Counted from the first letter of the stretch, positions 1 through 7,316 are shown. The stretch is DNA of 9,788 bases from Bacteroidales bacterium (GCA_004552615.1 SFNZ01000068.1:1-9788), one strand, 5' to 3'. Notes: a model not told the origin generated them from the letters alone. Program-made: numbers and translations.

Positions 1-233
1 AGTTCCCCCAAAATGCTGCCAGTGCTCTCATCTACAATCGCATCGGGATAGACGTCTCTAACGTATGTGCATACACCTTGTTTCACTCCCAATTTATCAA
101 GGTTTTTATTTTCGGCGAAGTCATCACAGTACTTCTCCCAGATCTCATTGTCTTTTACGCAGTTGCAAGGATCCACGAATATGATGTCGCAGTTCTCGAA
201 ATGAGTTTTAATCGTTTTCTTCCCGAATAGCAT
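1..233 (-). CDS. Hypothetical protein, 5' part only (window edge)
   Basis: This is an open minus-strand frame starting at ATG 233 and running off the window, with 77 complete codons visible. The protein begins MLFGKKTIKTHF and contains FVDPCNC near residues 19-25, followed by an acidic stretch with EIWEKYCDDF and then GVCTYVRD. The order is a hydrophobic strand, a DPC motif, a W-x(3)-C helix and a strand. It vaguely recalls small bacterial and phage proteins of unknown function that carry a 'DPCY ... W ... C' layout, but this is a visual impression and not an identification. The frame stays open upstream to a GTG at 305, but that extension (VKWSGLAGKIFARP...) does not look like a natural N-terminus, so I chose ATG 233. 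The base composition is visibly more AT-rich than the genes to its right. It is divergent from gltX. No function is proposed. Confidence 0.55.
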   Translation of the reverse strand, partial: MLFGKKTIKTHFENCDIIFVDPCNCVKDNEIWEKYCDDFAENKNLDKLGVKQGVCTYVRDVYPDAIVDESTGSILGE

Positions 234-454
234 AGAGCAAATTTTAGTATTGAAAATAACGGACGGGCGAGCAAAAATCTTGCCAGCAAGCCCTGACCAC
301 TTCACGTGTCACGGGAACCTTTATTCCCAGAAACTTGTCACCCTCTCCGTACTGCCCGGGCCCGCATTTGAAAAATCGCGTCATTTTTATTATCCCGGCC
401 ATTGATAAGGATGTTTCTGTTTGACGGCCGGAAATTGAAAAATTGAAGATTCCT
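234..454. other. Intergenic region, no gene seen
   Basis: I see no convincing coding sequence between the divergent hypothetical gene and the gltX promoter. The stretch holds several small inverted repeats: GGCGAG at 266-271 pairing with CTTGCC at 279-284, the 8-base palindrome GCCCGGGC at 354-361, and CCGGCC at 395-400 pairing with GGCCGG at 426-431 across a 25-base loop. None is followed by a clear T run in an orientation that would make an obvious terminator. No clear promoter for the minus-strand gene was found. Confidence 0.4.
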
Positions 455-485
455 TTGCTTAATATGCGGATAAGTCTTAATTTTG
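454..485 (+). promoter_or_regulatory. Bacteroidota-type promoter for the gltX operon
   Basis: TTTG at 454-457 is followed by 20 bases and then TAATTTTG at 478-485, an exact match to the Bacteroidota -7 consensus TAnnTTTG. Transcription would start near 490, giving a leader of roughly 17 bases before the gltX ATG at 508. The leader has no real Shine-Dalgarno sequence and is A/T-rich, as is common in this phylum. Confidence 0.7.
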
Positions 486-507
486 CCGGATTGAAAGAAT
501 TTTATTT

Positions 508-2259
508 ATGGAAAGAAGGACAAGAGTAAGATTTGCGCCGTCCCCGACAGGCCCGCTGCACATGGGAGGAGTCCGGACTGCATTGTACAACTATCTGTAT
601 GCCAAGCAGAAAGGCGGAGATTTCATCATACGAATAGAGGATACTGATTCGCACAGATTCGTGCCGGGTGCCGAGAAGTACATCATCGAGGCGCTCAACT
701 GGTGCGGAATCCATCCTGACGAGGGAGTGGACGAGAACGGAAATGTGGTGGAGACACCTTCGGAAAAGCATCCGCACGCTCCGTACAGACAGTCCCAGCG
801 CAAGGGCATCTACAGGGAATATGCGGACAAACTGATTGCCAACGGCTATGCCTATTATGCATTCGACACTGCCGAGGAACTCGAAGCGAAGAGGAACGAG
901 GCGGAGGCTGCCGGCGGCACCTTCATCTACAATCAGGTGACACGCAAGGAATTACGCAATTCCCTCACCCTGCCGGAGGACGAGGTAAGGAATCTCCTCG
1001 AGACCACTGATACATGGACCATACGCTTCAAGATGCCGGAGAACACGGTAGTGAAGATGGATGACCTTATCCGCGGCCATATTGAGGTCAATACCGATAC
1101 TCTTGACGACAAAGTGCTCTGGAAAAGGGCCGACGAGCTCCCGACTTATCATCTTGCAAACATCGTGGACGACCATCTCATGGAAATCAGCGAGGTCATC
1201 CGCGGAGAGGAGTGGCTGCCGTCGCTCCCGCTTCACTATATGCTGTACAAGGCTTTCGGCTGGGAAGATACGATGCCGCGTTTCGCCCATCTGTCCCTCC
1301 TTCTCAAACCGGACGGGAAAGGCAAGCTGAGCAAGCGTGACGGAGACCGCCTCGGATTCCCGGTATTCCCTCTGAGATGGGTCAATCCTGCAGGAGAGGA
1401 GTCCCGCGGCTATCGTGAGGACGGTTATTTCCCGGAGGCTTTCGTCAATATGCTGGCAATGCTCGGTTGGAATCCGGGAGACGACAGGGAACTGTTCACG
1501 ATTGACGAACTCGTGGAGGTGTTCTCCCTTGACAGGGTCATCAAGTCCGGAGCAAGGTTCAATCCCGAGAAGGCCAGATGGTACAACAAGGAATATCTCC
1601 GCATGAAGTCCGTTGACGAGCTTGCAGGGCTTTTCGTGCCAGTGCTCGAATCCCACGGAATCAAGGTGGTGGACTGCCCTGCCTGCGCATTGACCGCAGG
1701 GGCTGAATTCGCCGGGAAAGGCATTGATTTCAAGAATCATATAGTCACAAGGGAATATGTTCATGACGTGGTGGCACTTATCAGCGAGAGGGCTTCTTTC
1801 GTGAAGGATTTCTGGGATATTGCCGCATGCCTGTTCATATCACCTTCCGGGTACGCGGACTTCGGGGTGAAGGCCGGAGGGCTTGAGGCCCAGAAACCTG
1901 CCGATCCGAGAAGGGCTGCAGACCCCCGCGTGAAGGTGTTCGATGACTCCCTCACTGCTCCGTTCCTCGCCAAGGATGCGGACAAGTTCTGGAAGGCGGA
2001 GAATTACGGGCCTGCATATCTGGTAGTTGACCATGTCTGCGCGTTTGACGGGGCATTCACCAAGGAGAATGTGGAGCATTGCCTCGAGGATTTCATCCGT
2101 GAACAGGGCTGGCCTATGGGCAAGGTGATGAACTGCATCCGTCTCGCCCTGACCGGAGCATCGAGCGGACTCGGAATCGCGGACATTCTCTCGTTCATCG
2201 GCAAGAAGGAGTTTGCCGCCCGGATGGGATTTGCCGGAGAAAGGCTCGGAAGAGAATGA
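508..2259 (+). CDS. gltX: Glutamate--tRNA ligase (glutamyl-tRNA synthetase)
   Basis: This cytoplasmic class I aminoacyl-tRNA synthetase uses ATP to attach glutamate to tRNA-Glu. The N-terminal Rossmann catalytic domain opens with RVRFAPSPTGPLHMGG, in which HMGG (residues 18-21) is the HIGH signature. The KMSKS-equivalent loop is KLSKR at 273-277, followed by DRLGFPVFPL. An alpha-helical anticodon-binding domain fills the C-terminal half and ends with the conserved MGKVMNCIRLALTGASSG block. At 583 residues it is longer than the roughly 500 usual for Bacteroidales GltX as I recall them. The extra length appears to lie at about residues 385-410, which include CPAC (390-393), and about 450-490, a segment rich in K, P, D and A; both are in the anticodon-binding half. 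ATG 508 is chosen because the signature begins a few residues later and a promoter sits just upstream. It is the first gene of a probable four-gene operon. Confidence 0.96.
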   Translation: MERRTRVRFAPSPTGPLHMGGVRTALYNYLYAKQKGGDFIIRIEDTDSHRFVPGAEKYIIEALNWCGIHPDEGVDENGNVVETPSEKHPHAPYRQSQRKGIYREYADKLIANGYAYYAFDTAEELEAKRNEAEAAGGTFIYNQVTRKELRNSLTLPEDEVRNLLETTDTWTIRFKMPENTVVKMDDLIRGHIEVNTDTLDDKVLWKRADELPTYHLANIVDDHLMEISEVIRGEEWLPSLPLHYMLYKAFGWEDTMPRFAHLSLLLKPDGKGKLSKRDGDRLGFPVFPLRWVNPAGEESRGYREDGYFPEAFVNMLAMLGWNPGDDRELFTIDELVEVFSLDRVIKSGARFNPEKARWYNKEYLRMKSVDELAGLFVPVLESHGIKVVDCPACALTAGAEFAGKGIDFKNHIVTREYVHDVVALISERASFVKDFWDIAACLFISPSGYADFGVKAGGLEAQKPADPRRAADPRVKVFDDSLTAPFLAKDADKFWKAENYGPAYLVVDHVCAFDGAFTKENVEHCLEDFIREQGWPMGKVMNCIRLALTGASSGLGIADILSFIGKKEFAARMGFAGERLGRE

Positions 2260-2282
2260 ATTTGACACAAAAAATCTATAGT

Positions 2283-2714
2283 ATGAAAATAGGAATTTGC
2301 AGTGACCATGCCGGCTTCGAGTACAAGACGAAGCTCATACCATATCTTGAGAAAATGGGCCATGAAATGGTGGATTTCGGGACTGATTCTACGGAAAGCA
2401 TTGACTATCCGGATGTTGCCCATCCTCTTGCTGAAGCTGTGGAGAATGGGACTGTGGACTGCGGCATAGCCATGTGCGGGACCGGAAACGGAATGGCCCT
2501 CACGCTGAACAAGCATCAGGGTGTCAGGGCAGGTATCGCATGGGGTACTGAGATAGGCCGTCTCGTCAAGGCCCACAACAAGGCCAATGTCCTCGTCATG
2601 CCGGCGAGGTTCATTTCCTACAGGATGGTGCAGGCCATCACCAAGGTCTGGCTCGAGACTCCTTTCGAGGGCGGAAGGCATCAGCGCAGGATTGACAAGG
2701 TTCCCTGCAAATAG
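2283..2714 (+). CDS. rpiB: Ribose-5-phosphate isomerase B
   Basis: RpiB interconverts ribose 5-phosphate and ribulose 5-phosphate in the non-oxidative pentose phosphate pathway. The 143-residue protein matches the LacA/RpiB family. It has SDHAG at 7-11, the phosphate/active-site loop CGTGNG at 65-70 with Cys65 in the catalytic-base position, His98 in AHNKAN (ring-opening histidine position), and the C-terminal phosphate-binding GGRHQRR at 130-136. The start is ambiguous. An in-frame ATG at 2256 overlaps the gltX stop as ATGA and would add nine residues (MNLTQKIYS). I prefer ATG 2283 because family members start with MKI just before the first beta strand. The alternative would imply translational coupling to gltX. 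It lies 23 bases after gltX and 2 bases before truB, so it is almost certainly co-transcribed with them. Confidence 0.93.
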   Translation: MKIGICSDHAGFEYKTKLIPYLEKMGHEMVDFGTDSTESIDYPDVAHPLAEAVENGTVDCGIAMCGTGNGMALTLNKHQGVRAGIAWGTEIGRLVKAHNKANVLVMPARFISYRMVQAITKVWLETPFEGGRHQRRIDKVPCK

Positions 2715-2716
2715 CC

Positions 2717-3622
2717 ATGATATTGTCGAAAGCAGCAGTAGGGGAGACTGTATTGTCCCGGAGCATTGACGATTATCCTGAGGGAATCATCATTCCGGTT
2801 GACAAGCCGTACCGCTGGACGTCCGCAGACGTGATAAGGAAAATGAAATTCTGCGCGTGCAGGCATTTCCGCAAGAAGAATCTCAAGGTGGGCCATGCCG
2901 GGACTCTTGACCCTCTCGCCACGGGTGTCCTGATAGTATGCGTGGGCAAGGCAACGAGGCTCGCAGAGGAACTCCAGAAGCATGAGAAAGAATATGTGGC
3001 GGGCATTTCATTCGGGGCTACGACTCCTTCCTATGATCTTGAAAAAGAGATAGATATGCGTTATCCCACGGACGGGGTCAGCGAGGAGAGCCTGCGTGCC
3101 GTTCTTCCGGGATTTCTGGGCGGGCAGGAGCAGGTGGCTCCATTGTTCTCGGCCAAATCCATCGATGGAGTCCGGGCCTATGAGCTTGCCCGGAAGGAAT
3201 GGCGGAGAAGCCGGACCGGGGACGGTACTTCAACGGCGTTCGACCATTCGGCGGCCGACATACTGAACCGCCAGAATATCAACATTTCCGAGATTGAATT
3301 GCTTTCCTTCTTCCCTGAGGGGCTGCCGGGGAAGGCCGATGTCGAACTTTCGCAAGGTGATGCCCGTAACGGGGCGGAGGACAGGAGGAATCTCCGTATA
3401 AATGTCACGGACAATTCGTCCCTTCATCTTCCTCATGCGGACGTGCGGGTGGTGTGCTCGAAAGGTACTTATGTCAGGGCTTTGGCAAGGGATATCGGGG
3501 AGGCTCTCGGCTCGGGAGCCCATCTGGATGCTCTCCGCAGGACCCGCAACGGGGGATTCAGGGTGGAAGATGCCCTTTCCGTGGATGAAGCGGCAGGATT
3601 GTTCAATACCAAAACAGAATAG
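2717..3622 (+). CDS. truB: tRNA pseudouridine-55 synthase TruB
   Basis: TruB isomerises U55 in the T-loop of elongator tRNAs to pseudouridine. The catalytic block GHAGTLDPLATGVLIVC is at residues 59-75, with Asp65 as the nucleophile. Other family blocks are VDKPYRWTS (28-36), KEYV..ISFGATTPSYD (around 90-106), APLFSAKSIDGVRAYELARK (around 141-160) and the C-terminal VRVVCSKGTYVRALARDIG (from 243). At 301 residues it is longer than the roughly 230-240 I expect for Bacteroidales TruB. The extra residues are an N-terminal extension of about 20 and two hydrophilic insertions at about 161-185 and 200-240 (rich in R, D, N, S and G). ATG 2717 is the only sensible start and sits 2 bases after the rpiB stop. 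It lies in an operon with gltX, both genes acting on tRNA. Confidence 0.95.
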   Translation: MILSKAAVGETVLSRSIDDYPEGIIIPVDKPYRWTSADVIRKMKFCACRHFRKKNLKVGHAGTLDPLATGVLIVCVGKATRLAEELQKHEKEYVAGISFGATTPSYDLEKEIDMRYPTDGVSEESLRAVLPGFLGGQEQVAPLFSAKSIDGVRAYELARKEWRRSRTGDGTSTAFDHSAADILNRQNINISEIELLSFFPEGLPGKADVELSQGDARNGAEDRRNLRINVTDNSSLHLPHADVRVVCSKGTYVRALARDIGEALGSGAHLDALRRTRNGGFRVEDALSVDEAAGLFNTKTE

Positions 3623-3626
3623 CGAT

Positions 3627-4469
3627 ATGCAGACAGTGAAACTGAACAACGGCGTGGAAATGCCGGTATTGGGACTTGGAACCTACAAGGCCACTGACCC
3701 GGGAGAATGCAGGCAGGCGGTCATTGATGCTCTTGAGCTGGGCTACAGGTTGATAGATACTGCCCAGATTTATCATAACGAAGAGTATGTAGGAGAGGCG
3801 ATTGCCGCTTCGGGCGTACCGAGGGACGAGATTTTCATCACCACCAAGGTATGGCCTGACAGGTTCGGTGATGCAAGGTCATCCGTGGAGGAGTCCATGC
3901 GAAAGCTGCGCACTGATTATCTGGACCTTGTGCTGCTGCATTGGCCTTACGGGGATACTTACGCTGCCTACAGGGCGCTGGAGGAAATGTACGAGGAGGG
4001 GACAGTAAGGGCGATCGGAGTGTCCAATTACAATTCCGACCGTCTCATCGACCTGGTGCATTTCAACAAGGTAGTCCCTGCCGTGAACCAGGTGGAGACC
4101 AATCTCACCGAGCAGCGTGTTGCGGACCATGTCTGGATGGAGCGTCTCGGCGTCTGCCATCAGGGCTATATGCCGTTCGGACAGGGCAGGATGGACGAGA
4201 TTTTCGGAGATCCGGCGCTTCTCGGGATTGCCTCGAAATACGGCAAGACCCCAAGGCAGGTGACCCTCCGCTTCCAGATACAGAGCGGTGTATGCGTGAT
4301 TCCCAAGAGTGTCCACAGGGACAGGATCAAGTCCAATATGGAAGTCTTCGATTTCAGCCTCACGGAAGAGGAGATATCAGTTCTCCGCGGATTCGACAGG
4401 CATCATCCTCTCACGGGAGATCCTGAGACTCCTGAACGTACAATAAAAATCACCGGTTTTACACTGTAA
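3627..4469 (+). CDS. Aldo/keto reductase (AKR family)
   Basis: This is a 280-residue NAD(P)H-dependent oxidoreductase of the aldo/keto reductase superfamily with a TIM-barrel fold. The catalytic tetrad is visible: Asp44 (YRLIDTAQIY), Tyr49, Lys74 (ITTKVWP) and His105 (LVLLHWP). Other family blocks are NGVEMPVLGLGTY at the start, AIGVSNYN, and the C-terminal cofactor-binding IPKSVHRDRIKSN. The overall layout resembles the 2,5-diketo-D-gluconate reductase / AKR5-type group, but the physiological substrate cannot be read from sequence. The frame is open further upstream to 3402, overlapping truB, but the AKR family start MQTVKLNNG at 3627 is clear and leaves a 4-base gap after the truB stop. It is the last gene of the gltX operon; its stop codon lies inside the terminator hairpin. 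Confidence 0.92.
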   Translation: MQTVKLNNGVEMPVLGLGTYKATDPGECRQAVIDALELGYRLIDTAQIYHNEEYVGEAIAASGVPRDEIFITTKVWPDRFGDARSSVEESMRKLRTDYLDLVLLHWPYGDTYAAYRALEEMYEEGTVRAIGVSNYNSDRLIDLVHFNKVVPAVNQVETNLTEQRVADHVWMERLGVCHQGYMPFGQGRMDEIFGDPALLGIASKYGKTPRQVTLRFQIQSGVCVIPKSVHRDRIKSNMEVFDFSLTEEEISVLRGFDRHHPLTGDPETPERTIKITGFTL

Positions 4470-4481
4470 ACCGGTGATTTT
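4446..4481. terminator. Bidirectional intrinsic terminator between convergent genes
   Basis: AAAATCACCGGTTT at 4446-4459 pairs perfectly over 14 bases with AAACCGGTGATTTT at 4468-4481, around an 8-base loop. The right arm ends in TTTT on the plus strand. Read on the minus strand the hairpin is followed by TTTTTATTG, so it should stop both the gltX operon and the leftward transporter operon. The TAA stop of the aldo/keto reductase (4467-4469) sits at the loop/right-arm junction. Confidence 0.85.
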
Positions 4482-4512
4482 GAAATTATTGTATAGATTG
4501 TTCCCTACGGAT

Positions 4513-5880
4513 TCAGGAAGCCTCCCCGCTCGGCTTGTCAAGTCCTAGTTCAGGATGGCGGTCTGACGAACGCGCCAGGAGGACGGACACAATGATTGCC
4601 AGCACGCAGAGCGTGAGGAAGACATATTCTGAATGGAGGGCGGCCACACGGCCGCTCCCGGCGTCTCCGGCAGTACCTTTCTTGAATATGAAACCGACTA
4701 TGATCGGAACAATGAGCATACCCATGTTCTGGATCCAGTAGATAAGCGAGTAGGCAGTGCCGAGATTCTTCTCCGGCACTATCTTCGACACGGACGGCCA
4801 CAGTGCGGCGGGAACCAGTGAATATCCGATTCCGAGAATCGCTATCCCGGCATATCCGAATGCCATTATCCCGGCAGGAGCGAATGCTATGAGCAGATGC
4901 GCAATCAGCACGAGGACCGAACCGGCAATCATCCAGCGTGTGCCCCGTCCGACTTTGTCCACCATCGAGCCGAAAAGCGGGGCGAAAATCACGGTCGAGA
5001 ACGGTATCAGGGATACCATCAGGCTCGCCGTCTCAGCCGGCAGGTCAAATCTCGGTATGAGGATGGAGGTGGCGAATTTCTTGAACGAGATTATGCTGCA
5101 ATAGAAGAATACGCAGAGAAGTGCGGACATGATGAACTGCCTGTTGGCCAGCACCTTGAAGATATCCGAGAACTTGAATTCGTCCTCTTCCGAGCGGGCT
5201 TTCCTATCGGTGGAGCCCGTCATTGCATCGAATCTCGCGTCCATTGCCACGAATACCGCCCAGAGCACAGTGCCGGCCAGCAGCAGGACAAGCCCTGCGA
5301 AAGCCGGTCTTGCGGTCTCCGCGAGTGTATAGACCTCACCCGGGGCCTTTGCAGCAACCAATAAGGGGGACAGCAGGAGGGCCAGCGCGGTACCGAGTCT
5401 CGCGATAGCCAGCTGGAGACCCATGGCGAATGCCATGTTCCTGCCCTTGAACCATTTGGCTATTGACCTGGTCACGGCCACGCCGGCTATTTCGCTTCCG
5501 AGCCCGAAAAGCATGCATCCGACATAGGCTATCATCAGGGAAGTGTGCGGGGCGAGTCCGGAAGTGATTGCCACCGTGACGATTGCGGCACCGCCTGTCA
5601 TCAGTCCGACGAAAATCGAGCCTGTTACCCTTACACCCCACTTGTCGAGCAGCATTCCGCAGACTATCAGTCCTCCCCATACGCAGAGGAACGAATAGCC
5701 GCCTGCGTAGAACCCGTAATCAGCTGAATTCCATCCCAGTTCCAGTAGTTCCGGATTGCGGAAAAGCTGGGACAGGGATGAAAACATGTCATCGAAGAAA
5801 TATGATGCGAACATTGGCACCACCAGGCAGGCCAGGGCTGCCCAGCAGGACACCGCGCTCAGTTTTCTTTCACCGGTCAT
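4513..5880 (-). CDS. MFS transporter, MFSD1-like, second of a tandem pair
   Basis: A 455-residue inner-membrane protein with about 12 hydrophobic segments and a charged central loop (about 213-240, ending in SEEDEFKFSDIFKVL). MFS motif A is GMLLDKWGVR at 75-84, and its second-half counterpart is GSMVDKVGRGTR at 304-315. SIAKWFKGRNMAFAMGLQLA plus IARLG (139-163) and LVPAALWPSVSKIV (355-368) followed by LGTAY and WIQNMG resemble MFSD1-type carriers. Animal MFSD1 is reported as a lysosomal dipeptide transporter. Whether bacterial relatives move peptides is unknown, so the substrate is not assigned. The start ATG lies 3 bases after the stop of the upstream paralogue, so the two are co-transcribed. 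The hairpin at 4446-4481 ends the transcript. Confidence 0.88.
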   Translation of the reverse strand: MTGERKLSAVSCWAALACLVVPMFASYFFDDMFSSLSQLFRNPELLELGWNSADYGFYAGGYSFLCVWGGLIVCGMLLDKWGVRVTGSIFVGLMTGGAAIVTVAITSGLAPHTSLMIAYVGCMLFGLGSEIAGVAVTRSIAKWFKGRNMAFAMGLQLAIARLGTALALLLSPLLVAAKAPGEVYTLAETARPAFAGLVLLLAGTVLWAVFVAMDARFDAMTGSTDRKARSEEDEFKFSDIFKVLANRQFIMSALLCVFFYCSIISFKKFATSILIPRFDLPAETASLMVSLIPFSTVIFAPLFGSMVDKVGRGTRWMIAGSVLVLIAHLLIAFAPAGIMAFGYAGIAILGIGYSLVPAALWPSVSKIVPEKNLGTAYSLIYWIQNMGMLIVPIIVGFIFKKGTAGDAGSGRVAALHSEYVFLTLCVLAIIVSVLLARSSDRHPELGLDKPSGEAS

Positions 5881-5883
5881 CGC

Positions 5884-7251
5884 TTATTTCTTCACGTTAG
5901 GTTCCTCGAGCCTGTATCCTTTTCTCTTGTCCTCGATCTTGAGGAGGAACGTGAGGATGAATGCCAGTATGCCGAATGTCGAGAAGATGATCATAGGCAT
6001 GACATAGCCTCCTGTTTTCTGCAGCACGACGCCGATGAGAAGCGGCACGAGGCAGAGACCGATGTTCTGTACCCAGAATATGAGGCAGTATGCCGAGCCG
6101 AGAATCTTCTCGTCGATAATCTTCGGCACTGACGGCCAGAGGGCTGCAGGTACGAGGGAGAATGATACTCCGAGAACCACGATCAGGAGCATTGCGAGAC
6201 CTTTGCTCGGGAATGCAGGAAGCACGAATGCGAAACTCAGATGGCAGACTATCATGATGATGGCACCTGCCATGAGCATTGACGCGCCCTTGCCCTTGAA
6301 GTCGAGGAACGCTCCGAGGAACGGAGTCAGCACCATTGCCAGGATCGGGAAGCAGCTGAAGAGCTGCGATGCTGTGGCTGCGTCCACGTTGAGGGTGACT
6401 TCCAGATAGTTAGGTGCATATCTCTGGAACGGGAAGATGGCGCTGTAATAGAGGACGCAGAGCAGTGCCACGATCCAGAACATCTTGCTCGAGAAAATCT
6501 TGCCGAGGTCGCTGATATGGAATTCGTCCTCCGGGGACTTCTCCGTGGACATCAGGCCGGCTTCCACGAGCTGAGCGTCGAATTTCCTGTCCATGAACGT
6601 GAAGATGAGGAAGAAGAGCAGTCCGACCACGAGCAGTGCGGTGCAGAATCCTACAGGAGCCACTACTGAGCTGTCGAACTTGGCTGCAATGAGAGGTGAG
6701 ATCCACATTACGGCGAACACTCCGAGCCTGGCGATTGCCATCTCAAGGCCCATTGCGAGAGCCATTTCCTTGCCCTTGAACCATTTGGCTATTGCCTTGG
6801 AAACTGTGGTACCGGCCATTTCACAGCCGCATCCGAATATCATGAAGCCGAGGCAAGCCATCTTTGCGCTGCCCGGAAGGGCGGTCCACCAGCTGTTCAG
6901 CCAGCCGCAGAAAGAGGTGGCCTGGAACCAGTCGCTGATACCTATATATTTGATGCAGGCACCGAGAACCATCAGGGATGCGGAGAGGAGACCGGTGAAG
7001 CGTACTCCCATCTTGTCGAGGATGATTCCGGCGAAGATCAGGAAGAAGCAGAATACGTTGAGGAAATACTCAGATGCGGCGTATGTTCCGAATACGGAAG
7101 AATCCCATCCTCTCGAGCTCTCCACGAGGGATTTGAGAGGGGACATGACGTCCACGAACATGTAGCCGAAGAACATCATCAAGGCGATGAGAACTAGAAC
7201 TGACCAGCGGGCTATCGCGCTGTCATTCATTAATTTCTGTGCTTTTGTCAT
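5884..7251 (-). CDS. MFS transporter, MFSD1-like, first of a tandem pair
   Basis: A 455-residue, roughly 12-TM major facilitator protein, the same length as its downstream neighbour and clearly paralogous. Shared blocks include the motif-A region GIILDKMGVRFTG (75-87), AIAKWFKGKEMALAMGLEMA followed by IARLG (154-177), the central EDEFHISDLGKIF, LVPAALWPSVPKII (366-379), and LGSAY with FWVQNIG. It differs from the neighbour by a larger segment between TM3 and TM4 containing FQATSFCGWLNSWWTALPG (about 109-127), and by a shorter region before the last helix. The start at ATG 7251 gives a hydrophilic MTKAQKLMNDSA before TM1. There is no Shine-Dalgarno sequence. It is divergent from dxs. The substrate is unknown; the animal relative MFSD1 handles dipeptides, which is only a hint. 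Confidence 0.88.
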   Translation of the reverse strand: MTKAQKLMNDSAIARWSVLVLIALMMFFGYMFVDVMSPLKSLVESSRGWDSSVFGTYAASEYFLNVFCFFLIFAGIILDKMGVRFTGLLSASLMVLGACIKYIGISDWFQATSFCGWLNSWWTALPGSAKMACLGFMIFGCGCEMAGTTVSKAIAKWFKGKEMALAMGLEMAIARLGVFAVMWISPLIAAKFDSSVVAPVGFCTALLVVGLLFFLIFTFMDRKFDAQLVEAGLMSTEKSPEDEFHISDLGKIFSSKMFWIVALLCVLYYSAIFPFQRYAPNYLEVTLNVDAATASQLFSCFPILAMVLTPFLGAFLDFKGKGASMLMAGAIIMIVCHLSFAFVLPAFPSKGLAMLLIVVLGVSFSLVPAALWPSVPKIIDEKILGSAYCLIFWVQNIGLCLVPLLIGVVLQKTGGYVMPMIIFSTFGILAFILTFLLKIEDKRKGYRLEEPNVKK

Positions 7252-7284
7252 ATTGTTTGGTTTTAATTGTCCGCCAAAATCCCT

Positions 7285-7316
7285 GCAAGATATTCAATAA
7301 ATCATAAACGACAAAA
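7285..7316 (-). promoter_or_regulatory. Candidate promoter for the transporter pair
   Basis: On the minus strand, TTTTG (complement of 7312-7316) is followed by 19 bases and then TATCTTGC (complement of 7285-7292). This is one base short of the TAnnTTTG consensus but correctly spaced. Transcription would start near 7279, leaving a leader of about 28 bases. The match is imperfect, so this is tentative. On the plus strand of the same gap I see only TATATTGT at 7342-7349 as a poor -7 candidate for dxs, without a good -33 partner. Confidence 0.35.

Noticed and set aside
395..431. CCGGCC/GGCCGG inverted repeat before gltX
   Set aside because: The stem is short with a 25-base loop and no T run. 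It was noted as background and is not called as a regulator or terminator.
952..1764. Long (270-codon) minus-strand open frame
   Set aside because: It lies fully antisense to gltX, whose signatures are intact. Its translation has no recognisable domain and reflects GC-rich codon bias.
3402..3626. Upstream extension of the aldo/keto reductase frame
   Set aside because: It overlaps truB in another frame, and the AKR family start at 3627 is clear.
4897..5364. Plus-strand open frame of 155 codons
   Set aside because: It is antisense to the second MFS transporter, and its composition is highly charged and unlike a real protein.
6593..7165. Plus-strand open frame of 190 codons
   Set aside because: It is a shadow of the first MFS transporter on the opposite strand, with no start signal or family motifs.
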